DNA of 64,000 bases, taken from NCBI RefSeq assembly GCF_002127325.2, contig NC_035433.2:126529695-126593694 (forward strand), read 5' to 3'. This document shows positions 20,827 through 32,152 of this stretch, piece by piece. The stretch's first letter is position 1; each line of letters starts with the position of its first letter. A program made the translations under genes and the position numbers. Under the pieces are notes generated by a model that saw only the letters and a list, made by a program, of their open reading frames with translations, was not told where the DNA came from and searched no databases. The DNA comes from Helianthus annuus (Eukaryota; Streptophyta; Magnoliopsida; Asterales; Asteraceae).

Positions 20827-21014
20827 TTTTTTTATTTATTTTATTTTTACAAGTTTCTCCAATGTTGATGGTCAGATGTGACATTGATGCTACTTGGCAC
20901 GGTTTCATGAACGTTTTACTAATAATTTGTTTCGAGTTTACCCCTATACATTTCCCGAACAAACAAACTCCAATCTTCCAAACACACCCTGATCACTTCA
21001 TACAGACGAACACC
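20827..21014 (+). promoter_or_regulatory. Short 5' flank of the U11/U12-35K gene
   Basis: Only about 190 bp lie between the MULE end and the start codon. This must hold the 5' untranslated region and any core promoter not supplied by the element. An upstream in-frame ATG at 20862 would add 51 residues unlike the family. No clear TATA box was assigned. Confidence 0.35.
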
Positions 21015-24000
21015 ATGAACAACAGCAGCAAACTGAACTCTGTCTTCTACGCACACTCCTACCACCCTATCCAAGCCGGTAGTATCGACGGCACCGACAT
21101 TCTTCCTCACGATAACGCCGTTTACAGAGCTCTCTTATGTTCTTCCGCTGGCCTCTGTACGTTTTTTCCTCTTTTTATTCATATTTAATCTCCAATTTCT
21201 TCTTCTTCTTCGCTGAAACCCTAGTTTGTTACAGACGATCCGTTTGGCGATCCGAATGTCATCGGAGAAGATCCTTATTGCACTCTTTTCGTCGGTCGTC
21301 TCTCTCGTTTGACCACTGAAGATACTCTTCGAAAGGTCTGATTTTGCCCTAATTATTATTATGAAATTGTGTTTTGATATTTTGTAGTGAAATTTGTGTA
21401 GTAAGTTATGGTGTTGCAAAATTAAATCATGTAATGTGTTTGTTTTATTGAGTTGTCACTGCCTTGTTGAACAAATCAGTATTGAGGTTAATGAAAATTT
21501 TGAACAAATATACTATTAAGAATAATAATCACATGAAAAATGCTAGGGTTGCAAAGGAACAAGGCCTTGTTCTTGTTCGTGTTCGTTTGTTAAGAAATAT
21601 TTGTGTTCACGAACACTTATCGAACGAGTTTTTATGTTTGTGTTCGTTTGTTAAGGAAATGAACTTGTTCGTGTTTGTTTGTTAATTTTAGGAAACGGAC
21701 AAAAACGAACGTTGATTAACACAAATGAGCACAAACTAATGTTGATGAACACAAATGGAAACAAACGAACACAAACAAGTGTTCATGAACAGAATATATA
21801 ATACACTGACACTTATTTGTCGGAATTTTGAAGTATTTAAATAAAATATAGAAACTAAAACACTAATCAACTATTGAACACAAACGAACACGTTACCGAA
21901 CGTTCACGAACACAAATCAACGAAGGCGGCCTATGTTCATGTTCGTTTAGTTAGCTAAACGAACGAAATTTCTTGTTCGTGTGCGTTTGTTTAATAAACG
22001 AACGAACACAACGAACTTCCCGCCGAACGGTTCACGAACTGTTCGCCAAACGTTTGGTTCATTTGCAGCCTTAATTAGAATGCATTATAAGAATAATGAA
22101 ATAGAGGATTTATGTCATTATGTGTGGTTCTTTGGTTTGACTTCAAGTCTTCATCCATAGTCAATGCAATGATCTACTTGTCTCTCTTGATTTTCATTTC
22201 AACATGGGAACAACAACTAGATTCTAGGATATAGGCAAAATGATTTTAAGTTTGTTATAAGTTCCTTAGCAATTTCATCTGCACGCTTCCATGGTGTGTT
22301 CCATTCTTGTTTGTGCGAAATCATATATGGGACACCGGACACTGAATGTTTGTTTTTTTTCGTTTGTTTTATAGGCTATGAGCAAGTATGGAGCAGTGAA
22401 GAACATGCGATTGGTCCGCCATATCGGTAATGCATATATATTATGCTGTTCTTAGAGGGCTAACATAGGAGTTTGTCTGCAACCGCGTCATAGTTGTCAA
22501 TAGCGAGCATAGCACCCGCTATAGCAAATAGCGTAGCGAAGCAGCAATATGTCACAATCTGACGGTTAGCAACTCCATAGCGGGAAAATAGCAGGATTTT
22601 AGGGCTTTTTTTCGTTTTAATATAATCAGCGATGCTAATTATGGTTTTTTCTGTTTTAATATAACTATTTAATATTTAATATTTAATATAAATAGTGTAT
22701 TTATATGGAAAAACAGCATATTTTGATAAAATATACATATAAAGAATTTCTTAAATTTTCTTCTGGTGTATCACTAAACATGAAATAGCGCCAACTATTT
22801 AATCGCTATCGCTACGTAGCGTGTAAGTAGCTTGTCACTATCGCCCCCTATTTGCTGTTGACAACTATGAATTGCATGCTCTCATAATCTACTAAATTAG
22901 GATTTATTTATTTTTATATTTTTAATCTCACAATTGTAAAATTTGTTTACTCTAATGCTGAGTGTTTGACTTTCGCTTTCTTTGACCTTAAAATTCCAGT
23001 GCTCCTGTTCTAGTTCTTCTAAATTTGTTACAAGTTTTTGCATGGTATTTCTGACTATATTTTTAGTTGTTTACATTTTACAGTTACTGGTGCCTCTCAA
23101 GGTTATGCTTTTGTTGAGTATGAAAGTGAAAGAGAGATGCAACGAGCGTATGAGGTAAGCAAACTGAAACAGTTTCTTTTTGCTGCTTTTGAGTATGCAT
23201 GCTTATGCATAATCATTTTCACCCTCTTTTCGCATGTGCAGAAAGCGCACCATTCAGTTATTGATGATTCTGAAATTATAGTTGATTACAACCGGCAGCA
23301 ACTGATGCCAGGATGGATTCCAAGAAGATTAGGTCATATAAATTTTGCTCACTGAATTTATGTTTTTAGGTATGCTACGATTAGTTGTTAACATTATTTT
23401 ATGTATTTAGGAGGAGGTCTCGGCGGTAAAAAAGAATCAGGGCAGCTTCGTTTTGGAGGACGAGAAAGACCGTTCCGTGCCCCATTGTATGAATTCTCAA
23501 CTCTTATACTTGAAATTTCAGGGCAAAGTTAAAAATACATTAAATATATACTTTTTTGTGACTTTTAACCTGTTTGACCCGTTAGAGATGGACCTAACTT
23601 TTGTTTTTCTTTCGTTCTTTTTTTTTTTGTTGATTTACCTGAAAAGGCGTCCAATTCCATTGGATGATTTGAAACGGCTCGGGATCCCGCCTCCCCCTGA
23701 AGGAAACTACATGTCTCGATTTGAGGTATGCTTTTGTTCATTCTCGCAATCATGAGAATTCATTAGCATGAAAATGAATGATATTTTCTGCACCAACAAG
23801 CGTAAACATGACATTCTATTGCCTCTCTTGTAGTTTTGACCCAAACTATGTGACAACAAAATACGTTGTCTTCCTTTTTAGCAAAACATTAATTTAAACA
23901 TTAAATAAAGGTTAATTTGGAACAAACGTTTATGGTTTAATTGGTTATTATATTTAGAATTATAATAAGTAGTTATCAATTTCGGATATATATAACACAC

Positions 24001-25011
24001 ATGATTGCTACTTTGCCTTTTCGGTGCTTAAAATGATGGTGTGGCGGCCTTGGTTTAAAAAGGTGCGCTGAGGCGGTGCCTATGTACTTCTGAAGAGGCA
24101 CAAGCTGCAAACAAACCAAACGTTCAGCGAACAATTCGTGAACCGTTCGGCGGGAGTTCGTTTGTATTCGTTCGTTTATTAAACAAACAAACACAAACAA
24201 GAAATTCCGTTTGTTTAGCTAAATGAACAAACATGAACAGAGGCCGCATTCGTTCATTTATGTTCGTGAACGTTCGGTAACATGTTTGTCTGTGTTTGAT
24301 AGTTCGTTAGTGTTTTTAGTATTTATATTTTATTTAAATACTTCAAAATTCCAACAAATAAAATATTTAATAAGTGTCAGTGTACGTTTGTTTGTGTTCG
24401 TTTGTAGCCCTAGGCACAACTTTTAGTTGTAAATAAAGCTTATTTGGTTGTACATACAACAATGCCACACGTTTTTTTAAACCAAGGTGGTAGCCGATGG
24501 TGCGTGTAACTTTGACAATGCCAAAGACTTCTTTCCAGCATCGCTTTTACATTTATGATCAAATACTTTATTTTCTTGACATTACTTTCTATAATGGTTG
24601 AAGATTCCATCCCCACCTAGAAGAAAAAGAAGTCATTCAGACAGAGAAGACAAGCATAGCAGAAGCCGTAGAAGATCAAGCAGCCGGGATCACTCGTACA
24701 ACGAAAGGCGGTCTGTAGACGCTGAAGGTCGGTCCCGGAAGAGGGATCCCTCGTATGACGAAAGGCAATCTGCAGATGCTGACGGCGGGTCCCGGAAGAG
24801 CCACAGGCATGATAGAAGTTATCATTATGATGAACACGAAAGACGGTCTAATAGCCGTGACCGTCGGTACGATGAAAGGGAAGACAACTCAAGGAAGAGT
24901 AGAGATTCGCGTAGACATGACAGAACATCGTCGAGTCATGATGATCATCTTCGATCTGATTCAAGGCGTTCTGGTGACAGGGAACAACGATCTCACAAAC
25001 GACATAGATAA
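21015..25011 (+). CDS. SNRNP35: U11/U12 small nuclear ribonucleoprotein 35 kDa protein
   Basis: Eight exons: 21015-21156, 21235-21335, 22375-22426, 23084-23154, 23242-23332, 23411-23486, 23647-23725 and 24604-25011. All introns are GT-AG and the phases join, giving 339 residues. The protein is a subunit of the U11/U12 di-snRNP, which recognises U12-type introns in the nucleus. The N-terminus contains [13 protein letters not shown] and [20 protein letters not shown], as in the family. One RRM (about residues 65-143) has RNP2 CTLFVGRL and RNP1 GYAFVEYE; then [20 protein letters not shown], and an Arg/Ser/Asp-rich tail after PSPPRRKR. Length and order match Arabidopsis U11/U12-35K (At2g43370, from memory). 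The start at 21015 is preferred because the family motif follows directly. Introns 2, 3 and 7 carry MITEs. Likely functional. Confidence 0.93.
21544..22075 (+). mobile_element. hAT-like MITE in intron 2 of U11/U12-35K
   Basis: Ends are TAGGGTTGCAAAGGAAC and, inverted, TTAAGGCTGCAAATGAAC. The body is full of TTCGTTTGTT / AACAAACGAA motifs. Flanking 8-mers AAAAATGC and TAGAATGC agree at 6 of 8 positions, a possible decayed target duplication. A related copy lies inverted in intron 7. Confidence 0.65.
22488..22870. mobile_element. MITE in intron 3 of U11/U12-35K
   Basis: The ends are perfect inverted repeats TCATAGTTGTCAA (22488 onward and ending at 22870). Subterminal TAGCG / CGCTA motifs recur at both ends. 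About 383 bp, no ORF. I could not see a clear target duplication. It lies wholly inside an intron. Confidence 0.65.
24049..24495. mobile_element. Nested MITEs in intron 7 of U11/U12-35K
   Basis: The outer ends CCTTGGTTTAAAAA (near 24052) and TTTTTTTAAACCAAGG (near 24472-24487) form an inverted repeat. Inside, about 24107-24412, lies a truncated copy of the intron 2 MITE in opposite orientation (starts GCTGCAAACAAACCAAACG, ends TTTGTAGCCCTAGG). The inner copy is shorter than that in intron 2. No ORF. Confidence 0.55.
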
Positions 25012-25207
25012 TAACACGTACATGTGTGAACTTATTAATTTATTAACTTTACAAGATACAAGATGAAATTATGTACAACATCCATAAACTCCTGCAGACT
25101 TTGTTACTTGTTCTGATTATAATATAAACTTAAAACCCTAAAGTTTGTCTTTTTAATATCAAAACTCCATATGCAGATAAGCTTTATATGTGTTCTTCAT
25201 ATTCATT

Positions 25208-25789
25208 TCAGCTGCATAATTTAACTGTGCAAGCAACTGCTTGTGCCCAGAATTTCAATCTTGCTTTCACATCTTCAGGATCATCACCTGCAGCAAATAT
25301 TCAGTTCAAATTTAAACAACCACCAACTTGTACCAAAATTCAAATTTCTAATTCAAAAGACTCACCAGGAGCAGAAAACTTCCAATTGGCTGGCGGCAGC
25401 GGTGACGATGACTCGTTTACCATCGACGAACACTCCGGCGACTTCTGCTGCTCGTCGAGAAACTTCTGGCTCATTGAATAACACAATTCAAGCGCGGGCA
25501 ACGTGTTACAGAGCTCCGGAATCTCATCATAACTGAACCCAAATCCTAAATCCAAACACCCTTTAAGTTCTTCTAGATCTTCATCTGTTAAACTTTTGGC
25601 TCTAACAAGCTCATCTTCATCAGATGTCTCAACATACCCTTCAAGAAAAACTTGATTTTTCTTTCGATGGGTCTGGTTTTTTGGCCATAAATCTTCATTC
25701 TTGAAGAACCCGGATCCGTTTTGGCGATCAAATGACCCGTTTGAGGATTGGAGACCCGGGTATTGAGAATCTTGAAATGAGGTTTCCAT
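25208..25789 (-). CDS. DUF1685 family protein
   Basis: Two exons on the minus strand: 25789-25366 and 25287-25208, separated by a 78-nt GT-AG intron (25365-25288). The spliced product has 167 residues. The core SLTDEDLEELKGCLDLGFGFS...LCNTLPALELCYSMSQKFLD and the C-terminal DPEDVKARLKFWAQAVACTV are typical of the plant DUF1685 family; their molecular function is unknown to me. The N-terminus is polar and low in order. Without splicing the frame ends ESFELEI and loses the conserved tail, so the intron is well supported. It is convergent with the U11/U12-35K gene, with about 200 bp between the two stops. Likely functional. Confidence 0.9.
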
Positions 25790-26690
25790 TATTGTGGAGA
25801 ACTAGAAGTAGTTGCTTGGAAAGGGGTGGGGGCTATTTAAAGAAGATGTTGGTATGATGTGCAAGTAAGTGTATATGTTTTTTCAGTTAAATAATTGAAG
25901 TGTAGATTTGGGGTTTTAGATTCTTCTAGAGAACTAATAACGGTATGACAAATACTTATAGAATCAAACGGTTTGAACATGTTACAATATAACTGTATCT
26001 GATATTTTTAAGGTTGAAATAATATTAGAAGGTACAATTAACTTAATTTTGGTGATAAATAACTTATTTTAACGGCTGGTGATAAATATCTAAAGAAACT
26101 GTTTGAAGCAAGTGAAACTTAAATTTATATAGAGATGTTCGGCGGAGGAGTATTTTAATCTCTCGAATTAAAAATCATGTAAAAATTTTATAGTTTTTTT
26201 TGGAAATTAATCCAAAATAGCATCACCAATAGACCCATAATTAGGGGTCTTAAATACGAGTGACGTGGCATCTTCCCCACTTACTTTGATTAGAAATACT
26301 TTTGATTCAAACTCATTTTTATAAGAACGTTATTAAACGTAGGAAGAGATTATATGTGTGTAAGCCTGCAAAATTGTAGGGTCGCGTGACTGTTAAAACT
26401 GTTCTGATCAAAATGAGTTTGTATCAAAAGTAGTTGTTTTACAAAAGTATCGATTTGGTCCGGATCACAATGGACTTGAGCTGAAATGAGCCGTTTTAGA
26501 AAAAGATAATAGGTATCAAAATGAGTTCATCCATCATATTTTATAAGGCGGCTAGTGCCAACAAAGGCAGTGGCGAAGATGGTGTCGCGACGATAGCAAC
26601 AACGTAGGTGGCATTATGGTGGCGGCACAATCAACCAATTTCTAGTAGAAAATATGTGGCCCATGTAAGTGTCTCCATAGTTGTTCCGCA
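25790..26690. other. Upstream region of the DUF1685 gene
   Basis: Presumed promoter and AT-rich intergenic sequence. I see no further gene or clear repeat border. Confidence 0.35.
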
Positions 26691-26694
26691 CACG

Positions 26695-27290
26695 CTTTGG
26701 TGTGCACAGTGCAGTTCGGTTCGGTTTTCGCTTTTTGAAAACTGTCCAGGTTCGGTTTTTTGGTTTTAGCAACGGTTTGGTTTAGTTTTTCGGTTTTTGG
26801 AACAAAATTGCGTAAAGTTTAAAAATAAAAAAGGATAATCCAAGATTTAACAATTTTTCTTAGATGTTTACATTTAAGTTGATATATTTAATCTTTTTAT
26901 TAATATAGTTTACAAAAACCTATCATTCTAATCTATTTTTTATGTTTTTTTAAGTTTTTGTTAAGAGATTTTCTTTTATAAAACTTTTGAAAATCCTGTA
27001 ATTTTTATGTCAACCTTTTGTTAATTCTTGTAGGCAATAGATAAATATTTTAAAGATAACTAAATATGTTCATGTTCTAGTTATAAATACTTAGCATTCA
27101 GGAATAAAATTAATATTTCATGAATCAACATATAACAAACACTAAAAAATGATTTTTTGGGTTATTCGATTTGGTTTGTTTTTTCAGTTTTCATAAAATG
27201 CAATACCGATACTGAACCATAAATTTTGGTTCATCTTTTTCGGTTTTTTGTGTGGTACGGTTTTTTTGGTTATATGCTCACCCCTACTTT
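26695..27290. mobile_element. MITE-like element rich in CGGTTT motifs
   Basis: The left part has CAGTTCGGTTCGGTTTTCG and many GGTTTTTCGGTTTT motifs. The right part has the same motifs (TTTTCGGTTTTTTGTG) and ends GGTTATATGCTCACCCCTA. The middle is AT-rich and noncoding. It fits a hAT-type MITE, but the inverted repeat is imperfect and no target duplication was found. Confidence 0.4.
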
Positions 27291-28030
27291 CTATTTGTAG
27301 ATGACGGAGTAACGCTATGGGTCGTTTGTTCATGGGTATGCTATGTGTCCCATTAGTTCCCCATTTTAGATAATCTAAAAATATTTGTGAGCTAAGCAAT
27401 TTTTTTTCTTGTTCCCCTTAAGTTTACTCGTTGTTAAAGTTGAAAACGTAACTCTTATATGCAAGTTCGCTTGCTAACACATTTTTCTTTCTTTCTTTAA
27501 GTAACAAAGTTATGCGAATTGTCGTTTTAAATTCACCTGCTTAGACAAACAAGATGAACCAACCCACGAACTTATAGCTCTATTACCAACATGCAAGCTT
27601 TAAGATATAATACATTAGACATTTGAAATATATTTTATATAATAATATTGGAGCTGGAGAATCTTTAGAAACCGTCTTTTTATCCTTTGGGATTAAGTTA
27701 TGATTTATCTACATCTGACCTTTCTTATACCGTATCAATAACTTTGCTATGAGTTATATTACAATAGATATGGTTGTATTTTTTTTAAGTAATAACTTAT
27801 GTCAAATTCAATAAACCATAACCCTTCTTTTAAAAAGTGAGTCAAATAATTGATTTTTAATGAAATAATTCATGACCAAAATATAATATAGAAATGGTCA
27901 ATTTTCGAATCGTGGTCATGATCGTATACATACAATATATATAAATACAACATGGTTTTATTGGTGGTCCACAGGGACCAATTTATGATGTTTTTATACA
28001 ATACAAATATGTGTGGGCCTTAACGTAGTT
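27291..28030. other. AT-rich intergenic region
   Basis: No gene, RNA or defined repeat recognised here. Confidence 0.35.
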
Positions 28031-28366
28031 AGGGGTGGCAATGAAATCCGAACCTGACGGGTAAACTTAAAACCTGAAACATTTGAGACAAGTTTGGGGT
28101 CAGGTAATCAGGTATGGACCGGTTTTGAGATTATGTTTTTTTCGGGGGGAGGAGTTTAGGATTTGGTGATATACCCATTGACCCTTTAAACTATACTTGT
28201 TTACCCAATTGTATACCTAATATAATTTTACCCTAAACCCACTGTATACCCCAACTAGTAATTACCTGATAGAAACCTGACGGGTTTTGGAACGAGTTTT
28301 AAACAACCTTAACTAATCGGGTTTAAGGTAGGGATTACCTAAACCCGTCCCATTATCATCCCTAAT
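28029..28366. mobile_element. hAT-like MITE
   Basis: The left end TTAGGGGTGGCAATGAAA and the inverted right end TTAGGGATGATAATGGGACG match over the first 15 or so bases. Inside are repeated CCTGACGGGT and AACCTGA motifs. About 340 bp, no ORF, no clear target duplication. Confidence 0.5.
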
Positions 28367-29786
28367 TATAGAATTGTTATTGTATTATGCATAACTATGT
28401 TTATTCATAAATCATAACAATGTCATCTGACATATTAAACCCAACTAATATATAAATTCCTACCACAGTGTTTGATTAATGATATTGGTGAATCATCTGA
28501 CATATTAACTTACTGTTCCGAAGCATCAAATATAAATAGATTTATAACTATAATTATAGTTATAATATAATTAGTGAGCATTTTACAACCTATGTCATGC
28601 GTTCAAGTCTCTTCAAACATGTCGATGTATATGTATGTTAAGTATTCCAACAAATGATAGTGCCCTTTCAAAGCATCATTTCATATAAAGCTAACAACCT
28701 ATGACACAACATGTTAACATAACATTATTCAAAACAAAGTTATGCGGGTTAGGGTTTGAATTAATTGGGTTTTAGATCATAACAGGTCAACACCTTAATG
28801 CCACGATTAAAAACGTGTCTAAACAGGCTCAACCCACCTAACCTGTTTATGACACGATTTACACGTTTAACTAATCGTGTTAAAAGGTTAACAGGTTGAC
28901 ACATAATGTTATGACTCGTTTATCAAAACAATGGAGATTTATAGTTTTATAAATATTTGAACATATTAATTATTTGCCTTCCCCTAACCGGCTAACATGG
29001 TTCGTTAAGAATACTATGGATTGTAGCTTTTACTTTATTGCAATAGTCATATCTTATTAGGTATTAACCGTATTAAGTGGATTCTGTCAATAATCAAGTT
29101 AAATATATGGGTGTCATTCATGTCATTGAGCTTCTTATCTTTAATTGTCTTAAACAATAAACATGTCTTGTCATGTAATCTATTTACTAAATACGCTTGT
29201 GTTGGTATTTAAGTAAATGGCATGTTAGTTAACCATGCTTATGTTTGGACCTACAATCGTATTGAATGTGCCATGTCAAATACTACTCTTTTAACACAAT
29301 GCTAAATGTTTTTCGGCTCTAATTCCAAGAACTTAGATCTACAAGTTATTGAAAATCTTTTAAAGTTGATAATACCTAACATAATTTGATGCTTAATGAG
29401 GCATAAAGTCAATGGTTTGTTGTTGGAAGACACTATACCATATAATCTTTGGAGATAGATACTATATTCTTTAATCAATAATATATAATCTTCAAAAAAA
29501 ACAAATAACATATTGGTCGAATCAAATACAAGAATCAAGAGAATTGACAACTATCAACACTTGCATACCACAAGGTGAAGATAAGACATTGAGGTTGTGG
29601 TCCACAGGCCAACGAATCACATGGCCTAATCACCATATTGGTCGATTCTTTATGCAACATCAATCCAATCACCATTTTGGTGAACCACCAACCACTACTT
29701 TTTTAAATCATATATCACCACTTATTGGAATTCACTCCTAGACTTGATAGTAACTTGTATTGAAAGTTATATTGTAATGTTTATTT
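28367..29786. other. AT-rich intergenic region
   Basis: No gene seen. There is a short direct repeat CATCTGACATATTAA (near 28425 and 28494). A stretch at 28740-28930 is rich in CACGATT / AATCGTG and AACAGG motifs and may be an old MITE. Confidence 0.35.
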
Positions 29787-29922
29787 AACACAATAATCGT
29801 GTTTACTATACGTATGAAAGCATCAACATGCTTCTCTTAGCGTTAGGGTGATATATAACACAATAATCGTGTTTACTATACGTATGAAAGCATCAACATG
29901 CTTCTCTTAGCATTAGGGTGAG
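29787..29922. repeat. 70-bp tandem duplication
   Basis: Two copies of a 70-bp unit start at 29787 and 29857 (AACACAATAATCGTG...CTTCTCTTAGC[G/A]TTAGGGTGA). They differ by about one base. The second copy runs directly into the Harbinger-type MITE. Confidence 0.85.
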
Positions 29923-30260
29923 GGGAGTGGTTACCTATTCCAAACAGGTAAACTCCCAATTCACCAAATCACATAGCGTCATGTCAAGTCACCTAATTTG
30001 TTTATCTAATGCTCAAAAACGTTGGCGGTAATTTACCTAATGAGGTTTAGGTAAACTATTTAAAAAAATGTGTGATTGGTTGAGAAGGAATGGACCCCAC
30101 CACACACTCATCTCTCTCCCCCTTCCCTCCCTCTCACCGACTCAGTGACCACTCACCGATTTCGCCCCCCCATTTCGGTAACATCTTGACGGTAAAAAGG
30201 TTGGCGGTGGATGGGGGTTCGGTACCGAGTGGGTTTACCGCCCCACTCCGCTCACCCTTA
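29913..30260. mobile_element. PIF/Harbinger-type (Tourist-like) MITE
   Basis: The element proper is 29916-30257 (342 bp), with inverted ends GGGTGAGGGGAGTGG and GGGTGAGCGGAGTGG and a TTA duplication on both sides (29913-29915 and 30258-30260). This is the PIF/Harbinger signature. It has no transposase. Confidence 0.75.
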
Positions 30261-30339
30261 GGGTTGACAATTAATGGACTGATAAGATAACGAGTCAGTT
30301 TGAGACTTTGAGTTGTAATTTATTGATGATGGATCAGTA

Positions 30340-31447
30340 GTCCGTCTCCGAAAATGTTCGAAAATCTTTAGGCCCTATGCGAAAAAAATACGGGCCCATA
30401 AATATAAATTTTTAAAAAATATACATAAAAAAAAATTTAATATATGAAAATAAATTAGTGTCATTTGAATCAACACCAATCATTTAATGTAACTTGACAA
30501 AATTAGACAATTAATTTAATGGCATTTAATAAATAAATAAATAAGAAACAAAAAGAAAAACAAAACTGAGGACGTCGGGATTAGAACCCGTGTCTTCTTA
30601 TTATTAAAGTGACTTTCAAACCATCAAACCAAGTGCTTTACAACGGCATTTTTCCAATTCATTACGTATATATTCTAACTTTACAATGTAAAATTAATAC
30701 AAAAACAAAAAAAAAATTGGGCCCTTGATGGGTTTGGGCCCTGAGCCATCGCCCATCCCGCAGACCCTTCGGGCCAGCCCTGATGGACGAAAGATTAACT
30801 TTAAAGGAAACGAATTACACATGCCAAAATTTGATTAAATGATTTTTTTTTTTTTTTTTTTTGATAAAAACACCTAATTTTTTGGGTGGATAAAGCTTAT
30901 GGACCATTAAGTTCTGGGTTCGATTCTCACAAGGGAGGGGAGGGGGTTTTCCATATTTATCAGGTTTCCTCATGAATTGATATATAGGCATTATAATCTA
31001 GTGAAGATAGATATGATCGGATGATTACCCTAGTAGCATGATGATACTCCAATGGTCCTTTAGTAATCCAAATTTCACGTTAAAAAAAGTTATGTTAAAA
31101 GTTTGTAATAAAATAAATACGTTAATTGATTATACTTTTTTGAAAATAAGGCAAAAAGAATATTGAAGACTCAACTCGCTCATACATGTAAATGAATGAT
31201 GTTCATACCAAGTCATTTTATCACCACATGTTTTGCCTTTGTGTTCGTTTTAAATATAACGAACAAAAGAGGAATCAAGATATATGATATGAGAGAATAC
31301 GAATCAAGCAAAGGGTTGAAGATTAATAAAGATAGAATGAGACATGATTACAAGTTATATTATGTCTTACAAGTGTCGTATTAACAATGATTGATAGATT
31401 CATTTGGATATTAGTGGGTTCAAGTTATAACTTAATTGTAACAAATG
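30340..31447. repeat. Degenerate repeats with tRNA-like Pol III boxes
   Basis: GGGCCC-rich segments (about 30370-30400 and 30718-30780) border a diverged repeat. Inside, on the minus strand near 30573-30650, is GGTTCTAATCCC with an upstream A-box-like TGGTTTGATGG. A second candidate, plus strand near 30885-30925, has GGTTCGATTCTCAC preceded by TGGATAAAGCTTATGG. Both could be SINE remnants. The remainder up to the Tat element is AT-rich without genes. Confidence 0.35.
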
Positions 31448-31452
31448 ATGCC

Positions 31453-32073
31453 TGATGACGGGGTAGCCCAAGACAAAATAAAATGACCAAAATACATAAG
31501 TGCCCAAAGGGTTAAACATTTCAAAAGTTGAAAAGCTGAGGAGATGAAGTAAAGCAATGTGGGAACAGTAAATGGTCACATCTCCACCAACTCACCAACT
31601 CGCCAGCCGCAAAAGCAATGCAGGTCTACAGAACACACTCTATTATCCAGAGGTCAAAAGACTTTAACCCCCGAAAGGGTAAGCCCCTCACTGCAAGCAG
31701 GGTCACTAGTCAAATGCATTCCTCTTTGGTAGATTCTTTCTCCTATATATTCGACACCTCACTTACTTCCTAGGACATCCCTGAACAACTCTGATTCTTA
31801 AACATCTCTGGTTATTCGCTGCAAGTACTTGCTTCTCGCAAGATACTTCCTCTCACATCCAACACACACATTCTGTTTGCTCCTTCATCCGAATCTGAAC
31901 ACATTTCAGAGGAGAATCCATAGCAAACAACAAAACAAAACTAGTGAACCTACTTCCACGTCTTGCAAACGTGGGGGGACCCCACGACCTGCGTTAGGCG
32001 AAGTTGAACCTTTCAACCCTTTTGCCTAACCGACCCTGCTACTACCCTTGGTCTGTTATTTGTTGCATCAACA
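31453..32073 (+). repeat. Tat element 5' LTR
   Basis: 621 bp, TG...CA ends, matched by the copy at 55243-55864. A TATA-like CCTATATATTCGAC lies near 31742-31755. The left flank is the duplicated target ATGCC. Confidence 0.9.
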
Positions 32074-32152
32074 AGTTGGCGCCACAGTGGGGCTACGCCA
32101 CTATTTTTCTCCAAAAGACCTAGTAGTGTAGCTCCATTCTCCTAAAATTGCC

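Noticed and set aside
16505..20835. TTTTTTTAT as a certain target duplication of the outer MULE
   Set aside because: The sequence lies in poly-T on both sides, so the match may be chance; kept only as possible support.
20862..21014. Earlier in-frame ATG for the U11/U12-35K protein, adding 51 residues
   Set aside because: The extension is unlike the family, begins 36 bp from a MULE end, and the start at 21015 gives the expected N-terminus.
21336..24603. U12-type introns in the minor-spliceosome gene itself
   Set aside because: None of the seven introns has a U12-type donor of the form RTATCCTT; all look like ordinary GT-AG introns.
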